Shown: positions 1 through 7,832 of the stretch, in pieces | Layout: each line of letters opens with the position of its first letter | Numbering within the stretch: position 1 is the stretch's first letter | Assembly (NCBI GenBank): GCA_027063785.1 | Contig: JAMORC010000025.1 | Span: 1 to 34,825, forward strand | DNA from: Desulfurobacteriaceae bacterium | Lineage (GTDB): Bacteria; Aquificota; Aquificia; Desulfurobacteriales; Desulfurobacteriaceae | Reading direction: 5' to 3' | DNA: 34,825 bases | Made by a program: the position numbers and the translations under genes | The notes under the pieces: generated by a model | Databases searched by the model: none | Seen by the model: only the letters and a program-made list of their open reading frames with translations | What the model was told of the DNA's origin: nothing

Positions 1-131
1 AGGACTTCTAAGGCTTTCTGCTTTTGTCTTTCAATCTCCAGTTTTTTAATCGGGTTAATAAACGGATCGAAACCTGAGGCTAGAGAAGGAAGACTAAATA
101 AAACAGGAATAACAATGAGCACTCTCTTCAT
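1..131 (-). CDS. Secreted protein in the pilP position, partial (3' end outside window)
   Basis: Only the first 43 codons are in the window; the frame is open to base 1. The ATG at 131 lies 3 bases after the pilO stop and has AGAGGT just upstream, so it is translated in the same operon. The N-terminus is Met-Lys-Arg followed by a hydrophobic stretch ending Leu-Ala-Ser, a plausible signal peptidase I site, with no lipobox cysteine. The mature start contains Asp-Pro-Phe and then a charged helix. PilP proteins follow PilO in type IV pilus operons and link the inner-membrane PilN/PilO complex to the secretin, often with an Asp-Pro-Phe near the start of the domain. The PilP call rests mainly on position. 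A different secreted subunit is possible, especially since GspC, which has a similar linking job, is already encoded in this operon. Confidence 0.45.
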   Translation of the reverse strand, partial: MKRVLIVIPVLFSLPSLASGFDPFINPIKKLEIERQKQKALEV

Positions 132-134
132 TGC

Positions 135-728
135 TTACCTCTTTAAGGTGAAAGCTTCTATTTCCATGTGGACAGATATAGAACATTTATTTTCTTTACA
201 CTCTTCGATTTTTCTATCGTAAACCGAGCTAATGGATATAGGACCGAAGTTTATAATTCTTTCAGCTTTAGAAAGTCTTTCACACCATTGAAGAAACTGA
301 GGGTATCCGGTTAGAAGGGTTAAGGAATAAGGATAAGCAGTGAAATATCTTTTTGACTCGGGAGTTTTCCTTCTGAGTTCTGTTACCACCACACCGCTGC
401 CAGCGTCCGAAATTGATTTAATTATCTTGCTGACCTCTTCCCGTCCGGTCGGTAGTTTATTTTCTACTTCTCTTATTTTTTCCTTGAGTTCTCTGATTTG
501 TTTAAGTATTTCGGCTTTTCTTTTTTCAACAACTTTAAGCCTGTTAACTTCAAGGGTTAAGGATTCGAGCTGCTTTTTTTTGGTCTGCAACTCCTCCTGA
601 AGAGGCCTAATGTTTATAAAGTAGTTGATTCCGAAAAGAATCAGTCCCAAAAGTATAATAATTAGCCACTTCTGCCATCTCGGAACATCAAGCCACTGTT
701 CGTAAACTTCTAAAAATCTTTCCATCAC
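135..728 (-). CDS. pilO: PilO-like inner-membrane assembly protein
   Basis: 197 residues. A short cytoplasmic N-terminus is followed by one membrane segment (about residues 20-40), a long charged coiled coil (about 42-95) and a small alpha/beta periplasmic domain to the end. This is the PilO/GspM layout. In type IV pilus systems PilO pairs with PilN in the periplasm and transmits alignment from the cytoplasmic PilM ring to the secretin. The start overlaps the pilN stop by 4 bases, which implies translational coupling. A Cys pair (CKENKC) near residues 178-183 could form a disulphide in the periplasmic domain. Family assignment is from architecture and gene order (pilM-pilN-pilO); sequence identity in this family is always low. 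Confidence 0.8.
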   Translation of the reverse strand: MMERFLEVYEQWLDVPRWQKWLIIILLGLILFGINYFINIRPLQEELQTKKKQLESLTLEVNRLKVVEKRKAEILKQIRELKEKIREVENKLPTGREEVSKIIKSISDAGSGVVVTELRRKTPESKRYFTAYPYSLTLLTGYPQFLQWCERLSKAERIINFGPISISSVYDRKIEECKENKCSISVHMEIEAFTLKR

Positions 729-1282
729 CTGACCTCTTTCAGGTTAACCGTAATTCTAAAGTTATAGTAATTCACCTTAAGTCCCAGATCTTTGCTTTGA
801 TAGCTTTTTCTAACTGCATCTTTGAAAATGACTTCTCCGAGTTTTGTTTCTACCTTTGAGAGGAACTCTTTAAGGTTATCCAGTGTATAAGCATTTCCAG
901 TAATGTTAAGAATTCCATCTCTGAGTGAGAGCTGATCCAGCCAGATGCCGTTTAAGTTATTGGGATTGCTGAAAAAGTAAAGAACAGAAGGAACCTGTCT
1001 TCCTTTATCCAGCTTTGACACGACGCTGAGTTTTAACTGAAGTTCCTTTTTAAGCTCCTTGTATCGCTTCTCTTCTTTCTTTATTTTGTTAAGACGTTGC
1101 CTTTCCCTATTAAGGGTATCAATTTGCTGTGAAACCGCCCTGATTTGTTCTTTGAAGCTGTTCTGATAAGCCCAGCTGATTGAAAAAACAACTAAAAGGA
1201 CGAGAATCAAGAACAGGAGATCCGGTCTTACATACTTGGCAAACTTTGATTCCTTAACTTCTGCAAAGTTAAACCTTAGCAT
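725..1282 (-). CDS. pilN: PilN-like inner-membrane assembly protein
   Basis: About 185 residues from the ATG at 1282; a GTG 9 bases upstream (1291) is an alternative start. The ATG has AAGGG about 8 bases before it and gives a short cytoplasmic tail as in PilN. One membrane segment lies at about residues 20-42, followed by a coiled coil rich in Arg, Lys and Glu and then an alpha/beta periplasmic domain. PilN docks its N-terminal tail into PilM and dimerises with PilO. The usual PilN tail motif (Ile-Asn-Leu-Leu-Pro) is not intact: the tail reads LRFNFAEVKE. The gene overlaps the end of pilM and the start of pilO, so the three are probably made in equal amounts. Type II systems usually carry PilM and PilN fused as GspL; here they are separate. 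Confidence 0.8.
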   Translation of the reverse strand: MLRFNFAEVKESKFAKYVRPDLLFLILVLLVVFSISWAYQNSFKEQIRAVSQQIDTLNRERQRLNKIKKEEKRYKELKKELQLKLSVVSKLDKGRQVPSVLYFFSNPNNLNGIWLDQLSLRDGILNITGNAYTLDNLKEFLSKVETKLGEVIFKDAVRKSYQSKDLGLKVNYYNFRITVNLKEVR

Positions 1283-2315
1283 CGCTGTCACCCTTATACC
1301 TTAGACTTAAGCCTGCTGCTACTGCGTATTCTTCATGGTTTGAAATTCCGGCAAATCCGAGGGGAAATCCGAGCAGAACCTCTTTTTCTGTCAGGTTTCT
1401 GAATGCTTCAACGATGCCGCGGGTCTTCGCACCTCCGCCGAAGAGATAAATTGTGTTAACTTCAAGGTTAAATCTTTCTTTGAAATCTTCAATGGTCCAC
1501 ATGGTTTCTGTCACAATTTTTTTGATTGAAGATGAGATTACCGATGAAAACACTTCGTCATAAGATATGTCTTGAACAGTTTCTCCCCTCTTTAACCTCT
1601 CTGCATCTTCTTGGCTTAACATGAACTTTCTCTGTATCTGTTCCGTTATCGAGATTCCACCGAATTCCAGGTTTCTCGTAACGTACGGATAACCTCCGAA
1701 AGAAATCACGATTTTTGTAAAGGAAGCTCCGATGTCTACTAAGCAGACGGGAACGGCGGTGCTTTCCGGGTGGTTTAAATAGAACTGATTGTTAAGTGCT
1801 GCCGGTTCGATGTCTATTACTACCGGGTTGAGGCCGGCCTGTCTGAGAATTTGTTTCCTCGTTTCGAGGAAGTCCTTTTTGACTGCTGCAATCGCAATGT
1901 CTATGCTGTTTTTCTCTATAGAAATTGGAAGGATTCTGTAGTCTATCCGTACCTGAGAAAATTCCTCGGGAGTTATAATGCTTTGCATATAATTCATTAC
2001 GGATTCTTCGGGGTTCTTATCCGTTGGAACGCTTATAACGTTGTAGAAACAGGCAGCCAATGGTATGTGGATGGAAACTTCTTTATCTTCCACTCCCAAT
2101 TTCTGGAGGAATTCTTTGATAGTGTCTGCCAGTAAATAGGAGTCTACAACTTCCGTACCCGCAAAAATTTGTTCTTCGTACTCAAGGCTTCCGTACGTTA
2201 TTAATCGGTATTCACTTCCTCTTTTTTCTGAATGAACAACCTTTAAGCTGTGAGTACCTATATCAATCGCAGGAGGAAGGTATCCTCCCTTGAAGAACTT
2301 TACAAGCCACCCCAT
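1269..2315 (-). CDS. pilM: PilM-like actin-fold assembly ATPase
   Basis: 348 residues. It shows the actin/FtsA-like nucleotide-binding pattern: phosphate-1 loop AIDIGTHSLKVV near residues 16-27, phosphate-2 loop LVDIGASFTKIVI near residues 192-204, and an adenosine motif YLFGGGAKTRGIV near residues 290-302. PilM forms a cytoplasmic ring that binds the PilN tail and couples the extension ATPase to the envelope complex. It starts 10 bases after the gspF stop. In type II systems the equivalent is the cytoplasmic half of GspL, which usually does not bind ATP well; the clear nucleotide motifs here make it closer to PilM. Length matches PilM (about 350). Confidence 0.9.
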   Translation of the reverse strand: MGWLVKFFKGGYLPPAIDIGTHSLKVVHSEKRGSEYRLITYGSLEYEEQIFAGTEVVDSYLLADTIKEFLQKLGVEDKEVSIHIPLAACFYNVISVPTDKNPEESVMNYMQSIITPEEFSQVRIDYRILPISIEKNSIDIAIAAVKKDFLETRKQILRQAGLNPVVIDIEPAALNNQFYLNHPESTAVPVCLVDIGASFTKIVISFGGYPYVTRNLEFGGISITEQIQRKFMLSQEDAERLKRGETVQDISYDEVFSSVISSSIKKIVTETMWTIEDFKERFNLEVNTIYLFGGGAKTRGIVEAFRNLTEKEVLLGFPLGFAGISNHEEYAVAAGLSLRYKGDSDAKV

Positions 2316-2324
2316 TCTATCCTC

Positions 2325-3530
2325 TTACATCCCCTTTATTGTGCTTATGCTTACTATCGGTAGCAACATGGAGTATATAATGAAGCCGATAACAAGTCCC
2401 AGTATCAGCATAGTAACAGGTTCAATAAGAGAAGTCAAGGTTTTGATCTTAAAGTTTAATTCTATTTTAAAGAAATCCGATACTTTTTCCATCATTTGCG
2501 GGAGTTTACCTGAAGTCTCGCCTGCTCTCAGGAGTTGGACGGCAACTACTGGGAGAGGAGAATGTGCGGAGAAGGATTCTGCCAGAGATTTTCCCTTTTT
2601 TACCTCTGAGAGTGCTTCCATAAATCCCTTCTTGAGGTAGAAATTCTTTAACGTTTGTGATGAGAGGTTAACTGCCTCCATAATCGGTAATCCGGACGAG
2701 GTTAAGCGTCCGAAAGTGCTGAAAAAACGCTGAAGTTCGGAGATTAGTATTATTTCTCCGATGACGGGTAATTTAAGTTTAATTCTGTCAATTTGTTCTT
2801 TAAACTTTCTGTAAATTAACTTATAAACCGGATAACTTGCGGAAATGAAGAGTAAGAATAACCAGTAATACTTCTGGAAAAATCGGCTCAGGTTTATCGT
2901 TAACCGGGTACTCCAGGGGAGTTCAACTTTCATTGAGGCATATATACTGACGACTTTTGGTATGACTGTGACCATTATGAACACGACGACACCAAAAGCA
3001 ACTGTAAGGAGGATTGCTGGATAGATAAGAGCATTTAGGAGTTTTCCTTTTAATTCCTCCCTTTCTTCTATCAGTGAGGCTGCCGTCTGTAAACTTTCGG
3101 GAAGGAATCCGCTTTTTTCACCGGAGGCAATTAAACCAAGCACTACGTTGTCTTTCAGTCCGGCATCTTTAAAGGAATCTGAAAGAGAACTTCCTTCCTT
3201 TAACTTTTCAATAACCTTTGAGAAAAAAATTTTTTTCTTTCCGGAGAAATCCCTGGAAAATGACTCGAGGGCTTCTATAATGGGAATACCGGCTTCCAGC
3301 ATGGCCGATAGGGTTCTAAAAAATATCGCAAGTTCCTGACCGGAAAGGGGGATTTTCTTAAAAACACGGAAAAGGTGTCTTTTTTCCTTTGTACTTTCGA
3401 GGGATATTTCATAGGGAAATATTCCAGAAGAGCGTAATTTCGCATAAGCGGATGCTTTATCGGGAGCTTCCACCACTCCTTTTATCTCTTTACCGTTCTT
3501 ATCAAAAGCCTTGTAACTAAAAACAGCCAT
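2325..3530 (-). CDS. gspF: GspF/PilC inner-membrane platform protein
   Basis: 401 residues, typical for the family. It contains two tandem GspF domains (about residues 65-190 and 270-395), each a helical bundle ending in membrane helices, with membrane segments near 165-190, 215-235 and at the C-terminus. The opening sequence (AVFSYKAFDKNGKEIKG) is the standard family N-terminus. GspF/PilC is the polytopic platform in the inner membrane that the GspE/PilB ATPase is thought to rotate, adding pilins at the fibre base. Its ATG overlaps the gspE stop by one base (TAATG), with GAGGG just before it. GspF and PilC are hard to tell apart; the gspF name follows the neighbours gspC and gspD. Confidence 0.95.
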   Translation of the reverse strand: MAVFSYKAFDKNGKEIKGVVEAPDKASAYAKLRSSGIFPYEISLESTKEKRHLFRVFKKIPLSGQELAIFFRTLSAMLEAGIPIIEALESFSRDFSGKKKIFFSKVIEKLKEGSSLSDSFKDAGLKDNVVLGLIASGEKSGFLPESLQTAASLIEEREELKGKLLNALIYPAILLTVAFGVVVFIMVTVIPKVVSIYASMKVELPWSTRLTINLSRFFQKYYWLFLLFISASYPVYKLIYRKFKEQIDRIKLKLPVIGEIILISELQRFFSTFGRLTSSGLPIMEAVNLSSQTLKNFYLKKGFMEALSEVKKGKSLAESFSAHSPLPVVAVQLLRAGETSGKLPQMMEKVSDFFKIELNFKIKTLTSLIEPVTMLILGLVIGFIIYSMLLPIVSISTIKGM

Positions 3531-5119
3531 TACCCTCTCGTTACCCTGAGGACTTCTTCTGTCGTTGTTATTCCTAGTTTAACCTTTTCGGCTCCGTCCA
3601 TCCTTAGGGTCTTCATTCCCCTATTTACTGCTGCTTCTTTTATCTCGTCCGAATCCCTGCCGTCTAAAACGAGCTTCCTAATTAGCTTATCAACTACAAG
3701 AATTTCATAAATTGCCGTTCTTCCGAGGTATCCCGTTCCCATGCAGTAGTCACATCCCCTTCCTCTGAAAAATACCCCATCAAAGGACTTTATTCCTAGG
3801 TCTTTAAGCTCTTCCTTATCGGGTTTATAACTGTACTTGCAGTGCGGACAGATTTTCCTTACCAATCTCTGGGCAACGACTCCGATAACCGATGAGGCAA
3901 CGAGAAAGGGTTCGATTCCCATCTCGATAAGTCTTGTTACTGAAGATGCCGCATCGTTTGTGTGGAGCGTTGAAAAGACCAGGTGCCCGGTTAGAGCGGA
4001 CTGAATGGCTATCTCGGCAGTCTCGACGTCCCTGATTTCCCCTATCATTATGACATCCGGATCTTGTCTGAGTATACTCCTGAGAGCGCCGGCAAAGTTG
4101 AGGCCGATGTCGGGCTTTACCTGAACCTGGGATATGCCGTCAAGCTGGTACTCTACCGGATCTTCAACGGTAATAATGTTGATTTCCTCTCTGTTTATCT
4201 CCGATATTGATGCGTAAAGGGTTGTCGTCTTCCCCGAGCCGGTGGGGCCTGTTACGAGGATTATGCCGTGAGGTGTCCTTATCAATGACTCAAACTTCTT
4301 GTAGTCTTCCTCGAGGAGTCCGAGATCTTTTGTTGAGTATAGGATGTTTTCCTTTACGAGGAGTCTCAAAACGATTCTCTCTCCAAAGTAAGTCGGAAGG
4401 GATGAGACCCTTACGTCTATTTCTTTCCCCCCTGCCTTTACGACCATACGGCCGTCCTGGGGAAGTCTTTTCTCTGCAATGTCAAGGTTTGCCATAATCT
4501 TAAGCCTTGATGTGACGGAAGGAATAAGTTTTTGCGGGATTGTTCTAACTGTCTTCAGGACGCCGTCGATCCTGATGCGGACTCTCATGTAGTCCTTAAA
4601 AGGTTCGAAGTGAATATCGCTGGCCCTTGCCCTAATGGCTGTTGCGAATATCTGATTAACTATTGAGACGGCAGGTGATTCTTCCTCTGCCGAAAAAATG
4701 TCTTCACCTGTCCTTTCTATTGATCCTTCTGTTTCGGTCAGAGCTTCCTCTTCGATTGTTATGAGTTTATTGAACTCATCGTAAGGGACAACCTTTAAAA
4801 CAATCGGTTTCCCTAAGAGCCATTCGGCTTTTTTGATACCTTCGTAGTTAAAGGGATTGTCCGTATAAGCAATTACGTAATTCCCTTCATCTATCAGGGG
4901 AGCTATCCTTTCCTTCTTTATAAAGCTTACCGGAGCTAACGGTCTGCTGTTTTCGGATTGAACTTCCCGGACAGTTTCAAATCCGAACTTCCTGAAAGCC
5001 TCTTCTACTCTGGGGTCGTTCCACCTGAGTATACCCGAAACCTGCCTGAAGCTGCTGTAGTTCTCCCTGGGAATAATTCCCGTTTCTACAAGGTAGTCTA
5101 TAAACTCCTTTTCCTTCAT
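3530..5119 (-). CDS. gspE: GspE/PilB secretion or pilus-extension ATPase
   Basis: 529 residues. The N-terminal region (about 1-120) is a T2SSE_N/MshEN-like domain. It is followed by an acidic linker, the N2 domain (from about 148) and the hexameric ATPase core. Visible motifs are Walker A GPTGSGKTTT (291-300), Asp box IITVEDPVEY, Walker B DVIMIGEIRD (355-364), His box STLHTNDA (383-390) and a tetracysteine zinc site (Cys424, Cys427, Cys456, Cys459). It powers assembly of the pseudopilus or pilus from the cytoplasmic face, acting on GspF with PilM. The ribosome binding site AAGGAG sits 6 bases before the ATG. The zinc site and N-terminal length fit GspE and PilB equally; the type II name follows gspC-gspD upstream. 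Confidence 0.95.
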   Translation of the reverse strand: MKEKEFIDYLVETGIIPRENYSSFRQVSGILRWNDPRVEEAFRKFGFETVREVQSENSRPLAPVSFIKKERIAPLIDEGNYVIAYTDNPFNYEGIKKAEWLLGKPIVLKVVPYDEFNKLITIEEEALTETEGSIERTGEDIFSAEEESPAVSIVNQIFATAIRARASDIHFEPFKDYMRVRIRIDGVLKTVRTIPQKLIPSVTSRLKIMANLDIAEKRLPQDGRMVVKAGGKEIDVRVSSLPTYFGERIVLRLLVKENILYSTKDLGLLEEDYKKFESLIRTPHGIILVTGPTGSGKTTTLYASISEINREEINIITVEDPVEYQLDGISQVQVKPDIGLNFAGALRSILRQDPDVIMIGEIRDVETAEIAIQSALTGHLVFSTLHTNDAASSVTRLIEMGIEPFLVASSVIGVVAQRLVRKICPHCKYSYKPDKEELKDLGIKSFDGVFFRGRGCDYCMGTGYLGRTAIYEILVVDKLIRKLVLDGRDSDEIKEAAVNRGMKTLRMDGAEKVKLGITTTEEVLRVTRG

Positions 5120-5127
5120 TTCTCTCC

Positions 5128-7008
5128 TTACTGGTTGAGTTCAAACTTACCGAAACCTTTAATATCAGACCAGATACCTCTTCTCGTCCTTTTAATCTTT
5201 TCAAGGTTTTCTTTATAGAGATTTACCTTCTCCGTTGTTAGCCTGTTTTCCTCTTCCAGGTTTCTGACCACGTGAGGAGTTATGAAAACTAACAGGTTGG
5301 TTTTCTCCAGCTGGTGCCCGGTTTTCTTAAAGAGGTTTCCGATTATGGGAATGTTCCCGAGTACCGGTACCCTCTCTACCGTAGTAAGTTTTTTACTTTT
5401 AACAAGGCCGCCTATTACGAGGGTTTGACCGTCCTGGACATCGACTGTTGTCCTTGCTTCCCTCTTTGAGGTAATGGGTGCAGTCTGGTCGGCATTCGCG
5501 TAGCCAACTACATCTTCAACCTTTTCGTAAACCTTCAGCCTGACTTCTCCCGAAGTCGTTATGTGGGGAGTGATCTTTAAAGTGATTCCCACGTCCTTAT
5601 AGTCGTAACTTATAACCGGATTGTTGTTTGCATCGTACTTCATACCGGTTGAGTATGGAATAACCTTTGAGATGTTTATCTCCGCTTCTTCATTGTCAAG
5701 TGTTAGTATTTGGGGCGTTGCAATGACGTTTACTCCTCCCTCTTTGGCATAGGCATTAAGTAAGAATCCTATATCGGGCATATCGTTTCTCCACTTTGCA
5801 AGTCCGAGGAGAAGACCCGGAGATGCGTTCGGGTATCCTTCTTTAAGAGGTAAGTTTCCGTAAAGACTACCTCCGAACGGAACTAGATCTCCTCGTGAAA
5901 GGAATTTCCACTCAACTCCCAACTGCATCAGCTTATCCATAGACATTTCGACAATCTGTACTTCTACGAAAACCTGGGGTCTTTTAACATCTATGCTTTT
6001 GATAACGTCCTTTACGACGTTGAAATCCTGAGGACTTGACAGTATTATCAATGAGTTGCTGGACTTGTCAAAGACTACCCTTACGGTTCCTGTTAGTCCG
6101 TATTCTTTTCGCTTTCCTGCTTCTTTGAAGAGGCTTTCAAGAACTTTGGCCACGTCTTCGGCAAAGGCATAGTTGAGCTTTATTATGTGGATATTTCCTT
6201 CTTTCACGTTTATCGGCCTGTCGAGCTGGGATATAAGCTCTGATACCTTCTCTGCCGTCTTCTTTGTCCCGACAAAGTAGAGGGTGTTGGTCCGCTGGTC
6301 GACGGCAAAGTGGTAGTATTCCCTTCCGGGGATTGGATAGGCCCTCGAGAGATCTAAAGCTATGCTTTTGTGTAGGAGAGCTTCAAGGACTTTTTCAACA
6401 TCGCTTGCCTTTGCATTTTTGAGCGTGAAGGACTTGATTTCGAAACTTACGGGTGAGTGATCCAGCCTGTTTAGAACCTTTATTGCTTTGTGTATGTTTT
6501 TCTCCTTGTCCGTTATGACGAGGGCGTTACTTTCCTTAACAAAGGTAACTCTTCCGAGCTTCGAGAGCATATTCCTGACCACGTTTTTTAAACTTGAGGA
6601 CTCAAGGTGTTTCGGAATGTATATGAAAGTTACGATCCTGTCGCCTCCGTCAACTTTTCCTGAAGCAACGGTGGGAGATTCCTTGGGAGCTTCCCTACTC
6701 CTAACAATTTTCACGTAGCTTCCGTAGTCTACGGTCTGATATCCCAGTTCATCGAGGGCGGCTATAAATAGGTTGAAGAGTTCCCTTTTCGGTATGGGTT
6801 TTGGCGAGACAATGGTTATCTTCCCTCTCAGAGACGGAGGGATTACTATGTTTTTTCCCGTGGCCTGACTGACTACTTTTGCAAAGTCCTTTATGTCAAC
6901 ATCTTCAAAGTTTACTTGAACGAGGTTCGGCTTAGTTGAAGCGAGAGCGGGAGCGTTCCAGGTAAGGGTTGCCGCCGAGAGTGCGAGAATCAGGGGTAGT
7001 TTCTTCAT
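5128..7008 (-). CDS. gspD: GspD-type outer-membrane secretin
   Basis: 626 residues with a Sec signal peptide (cleavage near Ala-Leu-Ala, residue 23). Domains in order: N0 (about 28-100, Asn-Phe-Glu-Asp-Val-Asp-Ile-Lys opening), N1 (about 125-190), N2 (about 195-270), N3 (about 272-350) and the beta-barrel secretin domain to about 595. The barrel includes the gate region near GGVNVIATPQILTLDNEEA and the signature VPVLGNIPIIGNLF. The N0 and N1-N3 arrangement is GspD-like rather than PilQ-like, since PilQ carries N-terminal AMIN domains that are absent here. There is no recognisable C-terminal pilotin-binding S domain beyond a short basic tail. It forms the outer-membrane channel. AGGAGGT precedes the ATG, and the gene follows gspC at once. 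Confidence 0.95.
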   Translation of the reverse strand: MKKLPLILALSAATLTWNAPALASTKPNLVQVNFEDVDIKDFAKVVSQATGKNIVIPPSLRGKITIVSPKPIPKRELFNLFIAALDELGYQTVDYGSYVKIVRSREAPKESPTVASGKVDGGDRIVTFIYIPKHLESSSLKNVVRNMLSKLGRVTFVKESNALVITDKEKNIHKAIKVLNRLDHSPVSFEIKSFTLKNAKASDVEKVLEALLHKSIALDLSRAYPIPGREYYHFAVDQRTNTLYFVGTKKTAEKVSELISQLDRPINVKEGNIHIIKLNYAFAEDVAKVLESLFKEAGKRKEYGLTGTVRVVFDKSSNSLIILSSPQDFNVVKDVIKSIDVKRPQVFVEVQIVEMSMDKLMQLGVEWKFLSRGDLVPFGGSLYGNLPLKEGYPNASPGLLLGLAKWRNDMPDIGFLLNAYAKEGGVNVIATPQILTLDNEEAEINISKVIPYSTGMKYDANNNPVISYDYKDVGITLKITPHITTSGEVRLKVYEKVEDVVGYANADQTAPITSKREARTTVDVQDGQTLVIGGLVKSKKLTTVERVPVLGNIPIIGNLFKKTGHQLEKTNLLVFITPHVVRNLEEENRLTTEKVNLYKENLEKIKRTRRGIWSDIKGFGKFELNQ

Positions 7009-7019
7009 CTTTAGACCTC

Positions 7020-7832
7020 CTATTCAATTTCGTAGCGGAATCTCATTTTCTTTCCTCTTCTCAAAACAGTTATGGTGATAGAGTCTGAGTTCTTAAGCTG
7101 TTCAAAAGCCGAAAAGGAATCCTCCGGTGTTCTTATGTGGATATCGTTTATGCTCACTATTACATCTCCCGGGCGAATTCCGAGCTTGTAAATGAAGCTT
7201 CTCGGGTTTACATAGTTTACCTTCAAACCTTCGGGATCCTTGCTTGGAACGATGTTTATGTACTTAAGGAATTCGCCCGAAGCGATTTCTTCCATTATTT
7301 CTGACCTTTTAACGGTGAAGGTTCTCTTTATTTTATTGTGCAAGGTTAGGTTTTTATTGCCCTTTTTATTTTTCCCTAGCGTCAGAATTACCTTCTTCTT
7401 GTCCCTGGACAAAAGCACCTTGTCCGGGTATATCTTAACGACTCTGAAGCCGGCCAGCTCCTGACCTTCGGAGATGATGAAACTTTTCTTTGCGGCTTTA
7501 TCCCGAATGATTGCGATGCTGTGACCGCACTCTCCGCATACTATTGTTCCGGTAAGTTTGTAACTTTGAAGGACATCCGTTTCTATTTCTTCATTTTTCT
7601 CTTCTTCCGGTAATATTTCTTTGGGTTTAGGATGGGATAAGAAAAAACCCTTCCTTGAGATTCTGGACTTCGGAGTTGCGAGCGTTTTTTTATTCTCTAT
7701 GGCTGAAGGTGCTTTAAAGTTAAAGCATGGAGAAATTTTGAACTTTACCAGGGCAGAGATGAAACTTGCAAGGGAGAAAGAAAAAAGGATTACAACGGTG
7801 TAGATGGTATAACTAACCGCCCTTTGCTGCAT
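7020..7832 (-). CDS. gspC: GspC-like inner-membrane linker with PDZ domain
   Basis: 270 residues. One membrane segment lies at about 8-28, then a variable linker, a homology-region (HR) domain (about 88-155) and a C-terminal PDZ domain (about 180-270). The PDZ carries NPRSFIYKLGIRPGDVIVSINDI, the typical carboxylate-loop and GxxPGD region. GspC connects the inner-membrane platform to the N0 domain of GspD and recognises substrates. An unusual CGEC motif (Cys99, Cys102) sits inside the HR domain. The gene overlaps the tail of the upstream tRNA nucleotidyltransferase gene by 20 bases and has AAGGAG 7 bases before its ATG. The presence of a PDZ-bearing GspC is the strongest argument that this is a type II system, not a pure type IV pilus. 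Confidence 0.88.
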   Translation of the reverse strand: MQQRAVSYTIYTVVILFSFSLASFISALVKFKISPCFNFKAPSAIENKKTLATPKSRISRKGFFLSHPKPKEILPEEEKNEEIETDVLQSYKLTGTIVCGECGHSIAIIRDKAAKKSFIISEGQELAGFRVVKIYPDKVLLSRDKKKVILTLGKNKKGNKNLTLHNKIKRTFTVKRSEIMEEIASGEFLKYINIVPSKDPEGLKVNYVNPRSFIYKLGIRPGDVIVSINDIHIRTPEDSFSAFEQLKNSDSITITVLRRGKKMRFRYEIE

